Assembly: GCF_035506375.1 (NCBI RefSeq)
Contig: NZ_DATJPM010000084.1
Location: forward strand, 1-32,041
Direction of reading: 5' to 3'
DNA length: 32,041 nucleotides
From: Methanocella sp.
GTDB taxonomy: Archaea; Halobacteriota; Methanocellia; Methanocellales; Methanocellaceae
This document shows positions 1 to 7,153 of this stretch, in pieces. A model generated the notes under the pieces. That model was not told the origin of the DNA. It did no database searches and saw only the letters and a list, made by a program, of their open reading frames with translations. The position numbers and the translations under genes are program-made. Position 1 is the stretch's first letter. Every line of letters begins with the position of its first letter.

Positions 1-467
1 TGCGTAATAGCCAAATTTATCGATAGTTTCCGATTATCATTTTCAAGTTTTATGCTTTGTTGAATATGCCCTTTTAAGTCTCAGAGTGTACAAAGGACAC
101 TATTTTTCACCACAAAGGCACGAAGAGCACGGAGGCCCACAAAGTTTTCTTTTTAAATTAAGTTACAAAGTACACTAAGCCGGTTCATTGGCGATAAGGG
201 CACGAAGGATACAAAGACACAGTGGAATGAACAAGAGCACTTTTTGCCATCGTGCCTTCATATCCTGTATCTTATAAGTTCAAAAAGCGGCTCTGTGCCC
301 TTTGTCTCTTAATTATAAAAAAGTCTTTGTGGACCTCCGTGCTCTTCGTGCCTTTGTGGTGAAAAATAGTGCCTCAGTACACTCCGAGACTTAAAAGGGC
401 ATATTCAACAAAGCATAAAACTTGAAAATGATAATCGGAAACTATCGATAAATTTGGCTATTACGCA
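1..467. repeat. Long palindromic element, copy 1
   Basis: Bases 1-81 are perfectly complementary to 387-467 in inverted order, and the pairing continues imperfectly to a centre near 234, so the whole segment can fold as one long hairpin or cruciform. The left end coincides with the window edge, so the element may extend further left. The inner core (102-367, bounded by ATTTTTCACC and GGTGAAAAAT) recurs at 8788-9053 in the same orientation and at 19165-19433 in the opposite one. The asymmetric centre (about 180-290) is conserved between copies too, so this is a true dispersed element and not only low-complexity symmetry. No coding potential or transposase was seen; a non-autonomous (MITE-like) element is the simplest reading. 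Confidence 0.85.
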
Positions 468-508
468 AATGATAAAAATAAGACTATTTGCTATACAATG
501 ACCTATCA

Positions 509-523
509 ATATTCAACGCAGCA
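509..523. repeat. Possible relic of a palindromic-element end
   Basis: ATATTCAACGCAGCA closely matches the terminal sequence of the palindromic elements (ATATTCAACAAAGCA in copy 1, TTCAACACAGCA in copy 3). It stands alone with no partner nearby, so it may be the remnant of a decayed copy. It is short, so chance is possible. Confidence 0.3.
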
Positions 524-538
524 AAAATATTTATTAAT

Positions 539-588
539 GTCTTCGTGTCGCTTCAGGCCCGCTTAGAGTAACCTCGTGGCTGAAACCG
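539..588. repeat. CGAAG-type interspersed repeat arm
   Basis: About 50 bases that in reverse complement read TTTCAGCCACGAGG...TAAGCGGGCCTGAAGCGACACGAAGAC. Related segments occur at 7029-7112, 21091-21137, 29951-30003 and 30181-30229, all intergenic. This copy is a single arm without an obvious partner. It lies just upstream of the rubrerythrin promoter. Confidence 0.7.
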
Positions 589-633
589 TATTCGTGCGGT
601 CTTGAGAGGTTTACGGGTCTTTAATGAAAAAAT

Positions 634-642
634 CTTTATATG
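634..642 (+). promoter_or_regulatory. TATA box of the rubrerythrin module
   Basis: CTTTATATG in an AT-rich stretch, about 60 bases before the first start codon. An archaeal start site some 25 bases downstream (near 665) would leave a leader of about 35 bases that carries the GAGGTAA ribosome binding site. Confidence 0.5.
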
Positions 643-701
643 AATACGCGAATATGTTCTATAACAAACGAACAAATAAAGACGAATGAAGAGGTAACCG
701 T

Positions 702-824
702 ATGTTAAGCTTCAAATGCGATGTCTGCGGGAACGTGACGAAGGCCGTCATCCGGCCCCACCTGTGCCCGAAGTGCGGAGCACGCAGGGGCGCGATGCAT
801 AAGGTTGATGAGGAGAAGGAATAA
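702..824 (+). CDS. Small rubredoxin-like zinc-ribbon protein (40 aa)
   Basis: ATG at 702 is preceded by GAGGTAA (691-697), a good ribosome binding site, and the frame runs 40 codons to TAA. The product has two CxxC knuckles, Cys6/Cys9 and Cys22/Cys25, separated by 12 residues, and a charged C-terminal tail (KVDEEKE). This is the size and spacing of the rubredoxin-like or zinc-ribbon module that normally forms one end of a rubrerythrin. The next gene, 24 bases downstream on the same strand, is a ferritin-like rubrerythrin lacking that module, so the two products probably work together in peroxide or oxygen detoxification (inference). The bound metal, iron or zinc, cannot be told from sequence. 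Confidence 0.8.
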   Translation: MLSFKCDVCGNVTKAVIRPHLCPKCGARRGAMHKVDEEKE

Positions 825-848
825 AAGAATCCTGGAGGAGTCTTGATT

Positions 849-1223
849 ATGTCGAAACTAACGAAGATCATGGAGCAAACCTTCACCGGCGAGACGATGG
901 AGGTCGGACTGTACCTGGCCATGGCCAGGAAAGCGGAGCTGGACAACCTGCCCGAGGTGGCCACGTATCTAAGAGGCCTGGCGATGGAAGAGGCGGGCCA
1001 CGCCTGCGAAGTCGCGATCATGCTGAGCAAGATAAAGGGCACGAAGGAGAATCTCGAGTACATGCTCGGCGGCGAGACGATGGCCACGAAGGAAAAAATG
1101 GACGCGGCCCGCGTCGCGAAGGAAGAGGGCAACAGCGATGCGGAGGCGTTCTTCATTCGGGCCTCCGCGGACGAGAACCGCCACAGGTCCGGCCTGCAGG
1201 GATTCCTCAACAAGATGAAGTAA
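849..1223 (+). CDS. Rubrerythrin, ferritin-like diiron domain only (124 aa)
   Basis: Rubrerythrins reduce hydrogen peroxide at a diiron site in the cytoplasm of anaerobes. The product is a four-helix ferritin-like domain: an N-terminal helix with Glu15/Glu18, an ExxH motif at Glu48-His51 (MEEAGH), a third helix with glutamates near 76-82, and a second ExxH at Glu109-His112 (DENRH). Classical rubrerythrin is about 190 aa with a C-terminal rubredoxin domain; that domain is absent here, and small CxxC proteins flank the gene on both sides. I place the start at ATG 849 behind GGAGGAG (834-840); a TTG at 843 is in frame but sits too close to the ribosome binding site. A hairpin and T-tract follow the gene. 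Confidence 0.9.
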   Translation: MSKLTKIMEQTFTGETMEVGLYLAMARKAELDNLPEVATYLRGLAMEEAGHACEVAIMLSKIKGTKENLEYMLGGETMATKEKMDAARVAKEEGNSDAEAFFIRASADENRHRSGLQGFLNKMK

Positions 1224-1243
1224 ATTGTCTTAACATTTCTTTC

Positions 1244-1278
1244 GCGGCCCCAAAGGCCGCCATAATGTTTGTTTTTTT
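1244..1278 (+). terminator. Hairpin plus T-tract after rubrerythrin
   Basis: GCGGCC / GGCCGC form a 6-bp GC stem around a five-base loop (1244-1260), followed after ten bases by a run of seven T (1272-1278). In archaea the T-tract is the main termination signal. The tract runs into the stop codon of the opposing small gene. Confidence 0.5.
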
Positions 1279-1411
1279 AGGTCCTTTCGGTATCTTCACT
1301 GCCGCACTGCGGACATCTTACTGGAAAGCAGTCCGGGTTCTCCTCGAACACGAAGCCGCACGTCCTGCACATATAAAAGACCTTATTCTGGTCAATGTCT
1401 TCCATAGTCAT
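1277..1411 (-). CDS. Small rubredoxin-like zinc-ribbon protein (44 aa)
   Basis: Read on the minus strand, this frame encodes 44 residues with Cys15-RT-Cys18 and Cys33-PQ-Cys36 plus an intervening Cys28, and a stretch (FVFEENPDCFPVRCPQCG) typical of the rubredoxin-like ends of rubrerythrins. A well-placed minus-strand TATA box (1431-1439) puts the start site near 1409, so the mRNA is probably leaderless or nearly so. ATG at 1411 is chosen; ATG at 1405 (42 aa) is equally possible. The gene converges on the rubrerythrin gene. It is likely a second electron carrier of the same stress module (inference). The opposite-strand frame over this region has no such motifs. Confidence 0.75.
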   Translation of the reverse strand: MTMEDIDQNKVFYMCRTCGFVFEENPDCFPVRCPQCGSEDTERT

Positions 1412-1430
1412 AACGTCACGGCATCGCGGC

Positions 1431-1481
1431 CTTATAAAGAATTCGGTTACTCCGGCACATTACTGCCTTAAAAAATATAAA
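1431..1481. promoter_or_regulatory. Divergent promoter region with two TATA boxes
   Basis: CTTATAAAG at 1431-1439 is centred about 25 bases upstream of the minus-strand zinc-ribbon start. AAAAAATATAAA at 1470-1481 lies about 30-40 bases upstream of the plus-strand PGI start at 1512. The arrangement fits two back-to-back archaeal promoters. Confidence 0.5.
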
Positions 1482-1511
1482 GGTAGGTCTCGAATATAGG
1501 TATGGTGTAAA

Positions 1512-2279
1512 ATGGAGAGAGCGCTCCAATTCGGCCCCGGCTCGGTACAGCCCGACGTGCGAAAGCTCAGCGAGATGCGGGAGGTCATCTACGACATGGA
1601 CTGGCTTAAGACCGCGCCGGACATGGACCTTTATTATATGTATCGGGACCTCGCCCTGAGCCGGAATGACCGGTCGCTCATGCTGGATAATCATTTACGC
1701 TTCGACATCACGGTCATACCGCCCGGAAAGCTCGGCAGCGAGTACGTCAAGACCGCCGGGCATTATCACCCGTGCGTCCCCGGCACGTGCTGCACCTATC
1801 CCGAGGTCTATGAAGTGCTCCGTGGCATGGCGCACTATCTTTTACAGAAGTGCGTGGACGGGCGCATCGTGGACGTGGCCATGATCGAGGCCGGCGAAGG
1901 AGACCATGTGCTCATACCTCCCGGCTACGGGCACGTGACTATAAACCCTTCAAATAAGGAGCTGAAGATGTCGAACTGGGTATCCCGCGAGTTCTCTTCC
2001 CTGTACGAGCCCTACAAGAAATGCGGCGGAGGGGCGTACTTTGAATTAACGGACGGGCGCCTCATCCGCAACGGGCGGTGCGACCACATACCGGACATCC
2101 GGTTCCTCAAGCCCGCCAGCATCTCGAAAATCGGCCTCAATAAAGGAAAGGAGATGTACGGCCTGGTCCGGGACATCGGGAAGCTTGAGTTCCTGAATAA
2201 GCCCCAGGACTACGACCTGCTCTGGGAAGAGGCGCTGAGCGACAGGAACGCCGTGAAGCCCGGCACTCCGGCCCGTTAA
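1512..2279 (+). CDS. pgiA: Cupin-type glucose-6-phosphate isomerase
   Basis: Archaeal metal-dependent PGI interconverts glucose-6-phosphate and fructose-6-phosphate in the cytoplasm. The cupin signature is intact: His84 and His86 in GHYH, Glu98 in YPEVYEVL, and His141 in PPGYGH, which correspond to the four metal ligands known in the Pyrococcus enzyme. At 255 aa it is longer than the roughly 190-aa Pyrococcus protein, with about 60 extra C-terminal residues. ATG 1512 follows GGTGT (1504-1508). The gene stands near two sugar nucleotidyltransferase genes, which suggests a role in feeding hexose phosphates to polysaccharide or glycan synthesis. It converges tightly on the DUF362 gene, the two stop codons touching. 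Confidence 0.9.
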   Translation: MERALQFGPGSVQPDVRKLSEMREVIYDMDWLKTAPDMDLYYMYRDLALSRNDRSLMLDNHLRFDITVIPPGKLGSEYVKTAGHYHPCVPGTCCTYPEVYEVLRGMAHYLLQKCVDGRIVDVAMIEAGEGDHVLIPPGYGHVTINPSNKELKMSNWVSREFSSLYEPYKKCGGGAYFELTDGRLIRNGRCDHIPDIRFLKPASISKIGLNKGKEMYGLVRDIGKLEFLNKPQDYDLLWEEALSDRNAVKPGTPAR

Positions 2280-3302
2280 TTATATTTCCTCTATTTTCGG
2301 CTTGAGCTCGCCCGGGATGCCGAGCTCCTTAAGCTCCCTGACCTCGGTCCAGGAGTCCACGTCGTAGGCCTCGTCGAAAATCTTATAGTCAGCCCTCTGG
2401 AGGAAGGCCGCGTCCACGGACACGGGCGAGTCGGACGCGAATATGCCGATGTCGTTCATCACCACTCTGCCGGGCCCGGGCACGCAGTCGCAGAACTGGG
2501 TGATGTTCTCGGCGAAGCTGACGAAGGATACCTTATTCTTCCCGAAAGTTGAGAGCACGCCGTAGCTCGCCGACGCGAGCGCCTTACCGAGGTTATTCTT
2601 CTTTAAAAGCTTTATCGCGCCTTTGGGGCAGGCCTCCATGCAGACGGGGCAGCGCATGCACTCCTTCGAGACGTTCTTCGCCTTATTGCCGACGATCTCG
2701 GGCAGGCTCATCTCGCACACCTTGCGGCAGAGGCCGCATCCGACGCACTTGCCCTCGTCGATCTTCAGGCCCACGGTCCGGTGCTGCCGGAGCTTGCCGG
2801 CCCGGGTTGTGCAGCCCATGCCCATATTCTTGATGGCGCCGCCGAACCCCGTGAGGGCATGGCCCTTGTCGTGGGAGACGACGATCATGGCATCCGCCTC
2901 CGCGATGGCGCCCGACACCTCGATCTCCTTTAGTATTCCCTTCGTCTTCACCGGCCGGCCGCTCTCGCTCCGCAGGCCATCGGCGGAGATGAACTGGCAG
3001 AAGCCGAAGCCATTCGCCATGGCGGTCTGGAAGTGGTCTACTGCATCATGGCGCCGCGCCAGGTAGTACGTGTTCGAGTCAGTGAGGAACGGCTTGCCGC
3101 CGGCCTCGCTTATTTTTTGCACGAGCCGGTGGACGAAGAAGGGCTGGACGTAATAGGGATTGCCGAGCTCGCCCACGTGAAGCTTGACGGCGACGAGGTC
3201 GCCCTTCGACACGCAGTCGAGGGTGCCCGCAGCCTCATATAATTCATCGGTCAGGCTCAGCAGGTTACGTGAGGTATCCCACGGGACAAGATGAACAGTC
3301 AT
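2280..3302 (-). CDS. DUF362 iron-sulfur protein with 2x[4Fe-4S] ferredoxin domain
   Basis: The 340-residue protein has a DUF362 domain split around a ferredoxin insert. The two cluster-binding motifs are Cys186-x2-Cys189-x2-Cys192-x3-Cys196 and Cys215-x2-Cys218-x2-Cys221-x3-Cys225, each of the classic 4Fe-4S type. Before them is a conserved-looking Gly-rich segment (GFGGAIKNMGMG, about 152-163). No signal peptide or membrane segment is seen, so a cytoplasmic electron-transfer role is likely. The family's reaction is not established; members are common in anaerobes and methanogens. It starts at ATG 3302 in a 149-base divergent promoter region shared with the nucleotidyltransferase-cupin gene. 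Confidence 0.85.
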   Translation of the reverse strand: MTVHLVPWDTSRNLLSLTDELYEAAGTLDCVSKGDLVAVKLHVGELGNPYYVQPFFVHRLVQKISEAGGKPFLTDSNTYYLARRHDAVDHFQTAMANGFGFCQFISADGLRSESGRPVKTKGILKEIEVSGAIAEADAMIVVSHDKGHALTGFGGAIKNMGMGCTTRAGKLRQHRTVGLKIDEGKCVGCGLCRKVCEMSLPEIVGNKAKNVSKECMRCPVCMEACPKGAIKLLKKNNLGKALASASYGVLSTFGKNKVSFVSFAENITQFCDCVPGPGRVVMNDIGIFASDSPVSVDAAFLQRADYKIFDEAYDVDSWTEVRELKELGIPGELKPKIEEI

Positions 3303-3451
3303 AAAAAATAGTAAACATACAAACCACTATAAAGTTGTCTGGGGAAATGGGCCGATAGTATTTTGATGGCCCGAAAAAGTTTTTATGTAGGGGGAGCGAG
3401 CTAAATAGGAGAGAGTTCAATGTATCACGGTTTATTCTTCGGGTGGTCTCC

Positions 3452-4447
3452 ATGATCGGCATGGTACTCTGCGGCGGCTCCGGAAAGAGGCTAAAGCCCT
3501 ATACGGACAACACTCCCGCCCCCCTCGTCGAGATCAAGGATAATGTCACCATACTGGACAAGCAGCTCTTCGATTTCGCGTCCGCCGGCATCGACGAGGC
3601 CATCCTTCTCACGGGCTACAAGAGCGATATGATCGAGTCCAGGTACGGGAACGAATACAAAGGCGTCAAAATATCCTACCACGTCGAGGACAAGCCGCTG
3701 GGGACGCTGAACGCGCTCAAGGCGGGCATGCAGCTGGCGAAAGGCGAGGCCGTCGTCGTGAGGAACGGCGACGTGGTCACGGACGTCAATTTAAAGAAGA
3801 TGATGCTCAAGCACAGGAACAACCCGTACCCCGTCACCATGTTCGTGACCCGCATGCACAGCCCCTACGGGATAGTGGATCTCGGCGAGGACAAGGTGCG
3901 CTCGTTCAAGGAGAAGCCTCTGCTGGAGTACTACATCAACGGCGGCATCTATTGCATTAACCACGACGTCGAGGTCTCGAACTTCGAGGGCCGGACCCTG
4001 GAGCACGCCCTGTTCCCGCGGCTGGCGGAGGCGAGCCGCCTCGGGTATTACCGGGAGGACGGCGTGTTCTGGGCGACCGTTGACACGGTGAGGGAGCTGG
4101 AGGAGGTCCGAAAGGAGTATAAGAATAAGACGGACAAGCCCTGGGGGTATGAGAAAGTGCTCATAAGCACGGACAAGTACCTGACCAAGGAGCTCTACAT
4201 CCGGGCCGGATACCAGACCTCGTTCCATAAGCACCCCCGCAAGGACGAGACCATGTACATCATCGAGGGCGTCGGCTACATCGAGTTCGAGGACCACAAG
4301 GAGCACTTCGGCAAGAACGACACGGTCCGCATCGAGCCGAACGTGCCGCATACCATCGTGGCCACCGAGAACACGGTCCTGCACGAGGTCTCGACACCCT
4401 TTTTAGAGGATACCGTCCGGATCAAGGACTTCTATAGCGTGAGATGA
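3452..4447 (+). CDS. Sugar-phosphate nucleotidyltransferase fused to a cupin
   Basis: The N-terminal ~220 residues are a nucleotidyltransferase: the pyrophosphorylase loop GGSGKRLKPYT lies near residue 7, followed by a GD motif (NGDVVTD) and the EKP motif (SFKEKPL). The C-terminal ~110 residues form a cupin of the mannose-6-phosphate isomerase type II class, opening with DKPWGYEKVL and carrying HKHPRKDE and a late PNVPHT His. Fusions of this type are known from bifunctional GDP-mannose pyrophosphorylase / mannose-6-phosphate isomerases, so activation of mannose or a related hexose is likely. ATG 3452 is chosen because GGGTGG (3441-3446) precedes it; an in-frame GTG at 3443 lies inside that site. 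It is followed one base later by another nucleotidyltransferase. Confidence 0.85.
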   Translation: MIGMVLCGGSGKRLKPYTDNTPAPLVEIKDNVTILDKQLFDFASAGIDEAILLTGYKSDMIESRYGNEYKGVKISYHVEDKPLGTLNALKAGMQLAKGEAVVVRNGDVVTDVNLKKMMLKHRNNPYPVTMFVTRMHSPYGIVDLGEDKVRSFKEKPLLEYYINGGIYCINHDVEVSNFEGRTLEHALFPRLAEASRLGYYREDGVFWATVDTVRELEEVRKEYKNKTDKPWGYEKVLISTDKYLTKELYIRAGYQTSFHKHPRKDETMYIIEGVGYIEFEDHKEHFGKNDTVRIEPNVPHTIVATENTVLHEVSTPFLEDTVRIKDFYSVR

Positions 4448-4448
4448 C

Positions 4449-5144
4449 ATGAAAGCGTTCATACTGTGCGGCGGCCGCGGCGAACGGCTGAAGCCGCTGA
4501 CAGATAACCTGCCGAAGCCGATGGTGAAGGTGGGCGGAAAGCCCATCCTGGAGCGCCAGCTGGAATTATTAAGCCACCACGGCGTGGACGAGGCCGTCCT
4601 GCTCGTGGGCTGGTGCGGCGGCCGGGTCGAGGAATACTTCGGCGACGGCAGCGGGCTCGGCATGCACATCGAGTACTCCTACGAGGACCCGGATAACCGC
4701 CTGGGCACGGCGGGCCCCATCAAGGCCGCCCGGGATAAGATCGACGGCACGTTCATCGTCATGAACGGCGACATCGTATCGAATGCCAATATTTCCGGCA
4801 TCGTCGCCTTCCACGTCGGCATGGAGTGCTGGGGCACCATCAACATGATCAACATGCCCTCGCCCTACGGCATCATCGACCTGGACGGCAATAAGATAAC
4901 GCAGTTCCGGGAAAAGCCCGTCCTGCCCTATAAGATGAACGCCGGGCTCTACGTGCTGGAGCCCCAGGTCGTCGATTTCATGCCCGATGTGGGCTCTATC
5001 GAGACGGACGTGTTCCCGAAGATCGCCGCGCTCGGTAAATTATGCGGCTACGATTCGACCGGCATATACTGGAGCGACGTGGGCACGCACAAGGACCTCG
5101 AAAAGGCCAACAGGGACATCCTGGCCGGCAAGCTCAAAATATAA
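4449..5144 (+). CDS. Sugar-1-phosphate nucleotidyltransferase
   Basis: A 231-residue single-domain nucleotidyltransferase with the loop GGRGERLKPLTD at residues 7-18, PMVKVGGKP (substrate/metal region), NGDIVSN with the catalytic Asp, and FREKPVLP. It resembles glucose-1-phosphate thymidylyl- or heptose-1-phosphate guanylyltransferases; the exact nucleotide and sugar are not decidable by eye. ATG 4449 follows the TGA of the preceding gene by one base, so the two genes are translationally coupled. The N-terminal loops of the two neighbours are similar (LKPYTDN vs LKPLTDN), which suggests an old tandem duplication with the cupin domain gained or lost in one copy (inference). Confidence 0.85.
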   Translation: MKAFILCGGRGERLKPLTDNLPKPMVKVGGKPILERQLELLSHHGVDEAVLLVGWCGGRVEEYFGDGSGLGMHIEYSYEDPDNRLGTAGPIKAARDKIDGTFIVMNGDIVSNANISGIVAFHVGMECWGTINMINMPSPYGIIDLDGNKITQFREKPVLPYKMNAGLYVLEPQVVDFMPDVGSIETDVFPKIAALGKLCGYDSTGIYWSDVGTHKDLEKANRDILAGKLKI

Positions 5145-5153
5145 CTTACTTTT

Positions 5154-6104
5154 TTAATGTTCATGCCCGTGGTCATGGTCATCATGGGCATGCATATGCT
5201 CATGCGTTATGGTCCCGTGGACGTGGATGTGGGTGTGGGCATGCTCTTCTCCGAACAACAATAAAGCGCCCAGCGCCATCAGGGGCAGCGCGATGAGGAA
5301 CGTGGTCGAGGGAGTGGCCCGGAATATGATAAAGGATATGACGACCCCGGCGAACGGCGCGGTGCCCATCCAGGCGCTCGTCCTCGCCGCCCCGATGGAC
5401 CGCATGGCCATGATAAATAATGCGATGCTCAAGCCGTAACTCAGGCTCCCCAGCAGCATCGCGGCGGCGAACGCCTGCAGGCCCGGTAGCCTGGCCCCGA
5501 GCGCGAGCGCCAGCAGAAGCGAGAACGTGCCTGCGACGAGCCCCTTCACGATGCCGATTGAGAGCGGGTCTTTGGACGAGATATTCCTGGTCAGGTTATT
5601 GTCCACGCCCCAGAGCACGCAGGCCAGGATGATCGCCAGCGCGCCCGGGGACAGGCCAAACTGTGAGCCTGAGAAGGACAACACGGCGCTTGCCAGAGTT
5701 ATAAGGCCTACGGCCAGCCAGATGCGCTTGCCGATATACTCCTGAAAAAGGAAAGCGGCAAGGATCGTCGTCGCCACGCACTCGAAGTTCAGCAGCAGCG
5801 AGGCCGTCGCGGCCGGAGTGCTCCGCAGCCCGAGCATCAGCGCGATAGGCGCGGCCACGCCCCCGGCAAGCACTGCCCCGGCAAGCCATGGTACATCCTT
5901 ACGGTCAAGCGGCACTCCGCCGGCCGCCCCCGAGGCACGAAGCAGAAGCTTAAAGATCAGAAGCCCGATCCCGCAGCCAAGATATAATAAGCCGGCCAGG
6001 AGAACAGGGTCGACTTCGCCTAGCAGGACCTTTGACAGCGGCGCGCTGGCCCCGAAAAGGACTGCGCCCAGGACTGCCAGCAATACCGGGTAGGGTCGGG
6101 CCAA
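5154..6104 (-). CDS. DMT/EamA-family transporter with His-rich tail
   Basis: A 316-residue protein with about ten hydrophobic segments in two five-helix halves, as in EamA drug/metabolite transporters; the first helix begins PVLLAVLGAVLFGASAPLSK. The last 32 residues are unusual: 13 histidines alternating with small or acidic residues, a metal-chelating tail. The family moves amino acids or metabolites out of the cell; the tail suggests sensing, buffering or transport of a divalent metal such as Ni, Co or Zn (inference). The start is TTG 6104, supported by GGTGA at 6111-6115, seven to eight bases upstream, and no better ATG. The gene converges with the nucleotidyltransferase, nine bases apart. 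Confidence 0.85.
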   Translation of the reverse strand: MARPYPVLLAVLGAVLFGASAPLSKVLLGEVDPVLLAGLLYLGCGIGLLIFKLLLRASGAAGGVPLDRKDVPWLAGAVLAGGVAAPIALMLGLRSTPAATASLLLNFECVATTILAAFLFQEYIGKRIWLAVGLITLASAVLSFSGSQFGLSPGALAIILACVLWGVDNNLTRNISSKDPLSIGIVKGLVAGTFSLLLALALGARLPGLQAFAAAMLLGSLSYGLSIALFIMAMRSIGAARTSAWMGTAPFAGVVISFIIFRATPSTTFLIALPLMALGALLLFGEEHAHTHIHVHGTITHEHMHAHDDHDHGHEH

Positions 6105-6157
6105 CGGCGTTCACCAATTACATTAAGGCCGCTTTCCATAAAAATGTTCATAACAAT

Positions 6158-6165
6158 CTTTTAAG
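6158..6165 (+). promoter_or_regulatory. Putative TATA box of nadE
   Basis: CTTTTAAG centred about 28 bases upstream of the nadE start, which would place transcription initiation almost at the start codon. The purine run GGGGTG directly abuts ATG 6190 and is too close to act as a ribosome binding site, so a leaderless mRNA is the better reading. Confidence 0.4.
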
Positions 6166-6189
6166 CCCGGCAGCACATATTATGGGGTG

Positions 6190-6996
6190 ATGAAGGGCCT
6201 TTTACTTTCCCGGGACGAGCTGGTGAAGTGTGAGAACGAGATCGAGGAATCCATAGTCCGGGTCGTCGAGACGAGCAAAACCAGCGGCGCCGTCGTGGCG
6301 CTGAGCGGCGGCATCGACTCGGCGCTCGTGGCGATACTGGCGGCGCGTGTCGTCGATGTCTACGGCCTGTTGCTGCCCGACACGACCTCCAACAGCCCGC
6401 AGGACGTGGAGGATGCGCAGGGCCTCGCCAGAAGCCTGGGCATCGACTACGAGCTCATCGAGATCGACCCGATCGTCGAGGCCGTTTACGCCTCCCGACC
6501 GAGGCTCGGGCCGAAGAAGTGCAAGCTAGCCTACGCCAATGTCAAGCCCCGGGTCCGAATGATCATGAACTATTTCGCCTCGAATCTGGACGGCCGCATC
6601 GTGCTGGGCACGGGCAACAAGACTGAACTGCTCATGGGCTACTTCACGAAGTACGGCGACGGCGGCGTGGATATATTGCCCATCGGCGGCCTGTATAAGA
6701 CGCGTGTGCGGCAGATGGCGAAGCACGTGGGCGTGCCGGACGATATTATTAAAAAGCCGCCTTCTGCGGGCCTGTGGAAGGGCCAGACAGACGAGGGCGA
6801 GATGGGCATCACGTACGAGGCGCTGGATAAGATACTGTATGGCGTCTTCGACCTGGGCCTCTCCTATGGCGAGATACAAAAGGAGACAGGCGTGGACGAG
6901 GCCGCGTTCGCGCACATCATGGAACGGGTCCGGGATAACGAACATAAGCGCAACATGCCCCCGACCACTGACATAGGAGCTATACTCGGGCGCTAA
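6190..6996 (+). CDS. nadE: NH3-dependent NAD+ synthetase
   Basis: Catalyses the last step of NAD synthesis: deamido-NAD, ATP and ammonia to NAD. The 268-residue product has the adenylating P-loop SGGIDSALVA (about 38-47), the GTGNKTELLMGYFTKYGDGG segment that binds deamido-NAD and ATP, and the DILPIGGLYKTRV and PPSAGLWKGQTDEGEMG motifs of NadE. There is no glutaminase domain, so free ammonia is the donor, as in other archaea. Start: ATG 6190 (an in-frame GTG at 6187 is the alternative). The gene is divergent from the His-tailed transporter and seems monocistronic. Confidence 0.93.
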   Translation: MKGLLLSRDELVKCENEIEESIVRVVETSKTSGAVVALSGGIDSALVAILAARVVDVYGLLLPDTTSNSPQDVEDAQGLARSLGIDYELIEIDPIVEAVYASRPRLGPKKCKLAYANVKPRVRMIMNYFASNLDGRIVLGTGNKTELLMGYFTKYGDGGVDILPIGGLYKTRVRQMAKHVGVPDDIIKKPPSAGLWKGQTDEGEMGITYEALDKILYGVFDLGLSYGEIQKETGVDEAAFAHIMERVRDNEHKRNMPPTTDIGAILGR

Positions 6997-7028
6997 TCTA
7001 TCAAGGCCCTCGAAAATATAATAAGATA

Positions 7029-7112
7029 CACGAAGACGGTTTCAGCCACGAAGTACTCAACTTAAAAAGTCTTAGAGCAACTTCATGCCCGCTTCGTGTC
7101 GCTTCGTGGCTA
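7029..7112. repeat. CGAAG-type palindromic repeat
   Basis: Left arm (about 7029-7058, containing TTTCAGCCACGAAG) pairs in inverted order with the right arm (about 7087-7112, CTTCGTGGCTAAAAAA). It belongs to the same family as 539-588, 21091-21137 and the outer arms at 29951-30229. It lies between two convergent genes (nadE and the exchanger), where a hairpin could also act in 3' end formation. Confidence 0.65.
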
Positions 7113-7153
7113 AAAAATGTTGGTGAAGCTTTTTTTAGGGCCTTTGCTGGAGT

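Noticed and set aside
1..467. CRISPR array or insertion sequence
   Set aside because: There are no regularly spaced direct repeats with spacers, and no transposase frame; the structure is one long inverted repeat.
659..1213. Long minus-strand frame over the rubrerythrin gene
   Set aside because: It is the antisense shadow of a clear ferritin-like protein and has no recognisable domain or ribosome binding site.
1265..1471. Plus-strand frame of 68 codons
   Set aside because: It lies opposite the minus-strand zinc ribbon, which has two CxxC pairs and a placed TATA box; the plus-strand frame has neither.
3351..3374. Hairpin GGGCC/GGCCC in the divergent 3303-3451 spacer
   Set aside because: Only a five-base stem with a long loop and no repeat elsewhere; too weak to call an operator.
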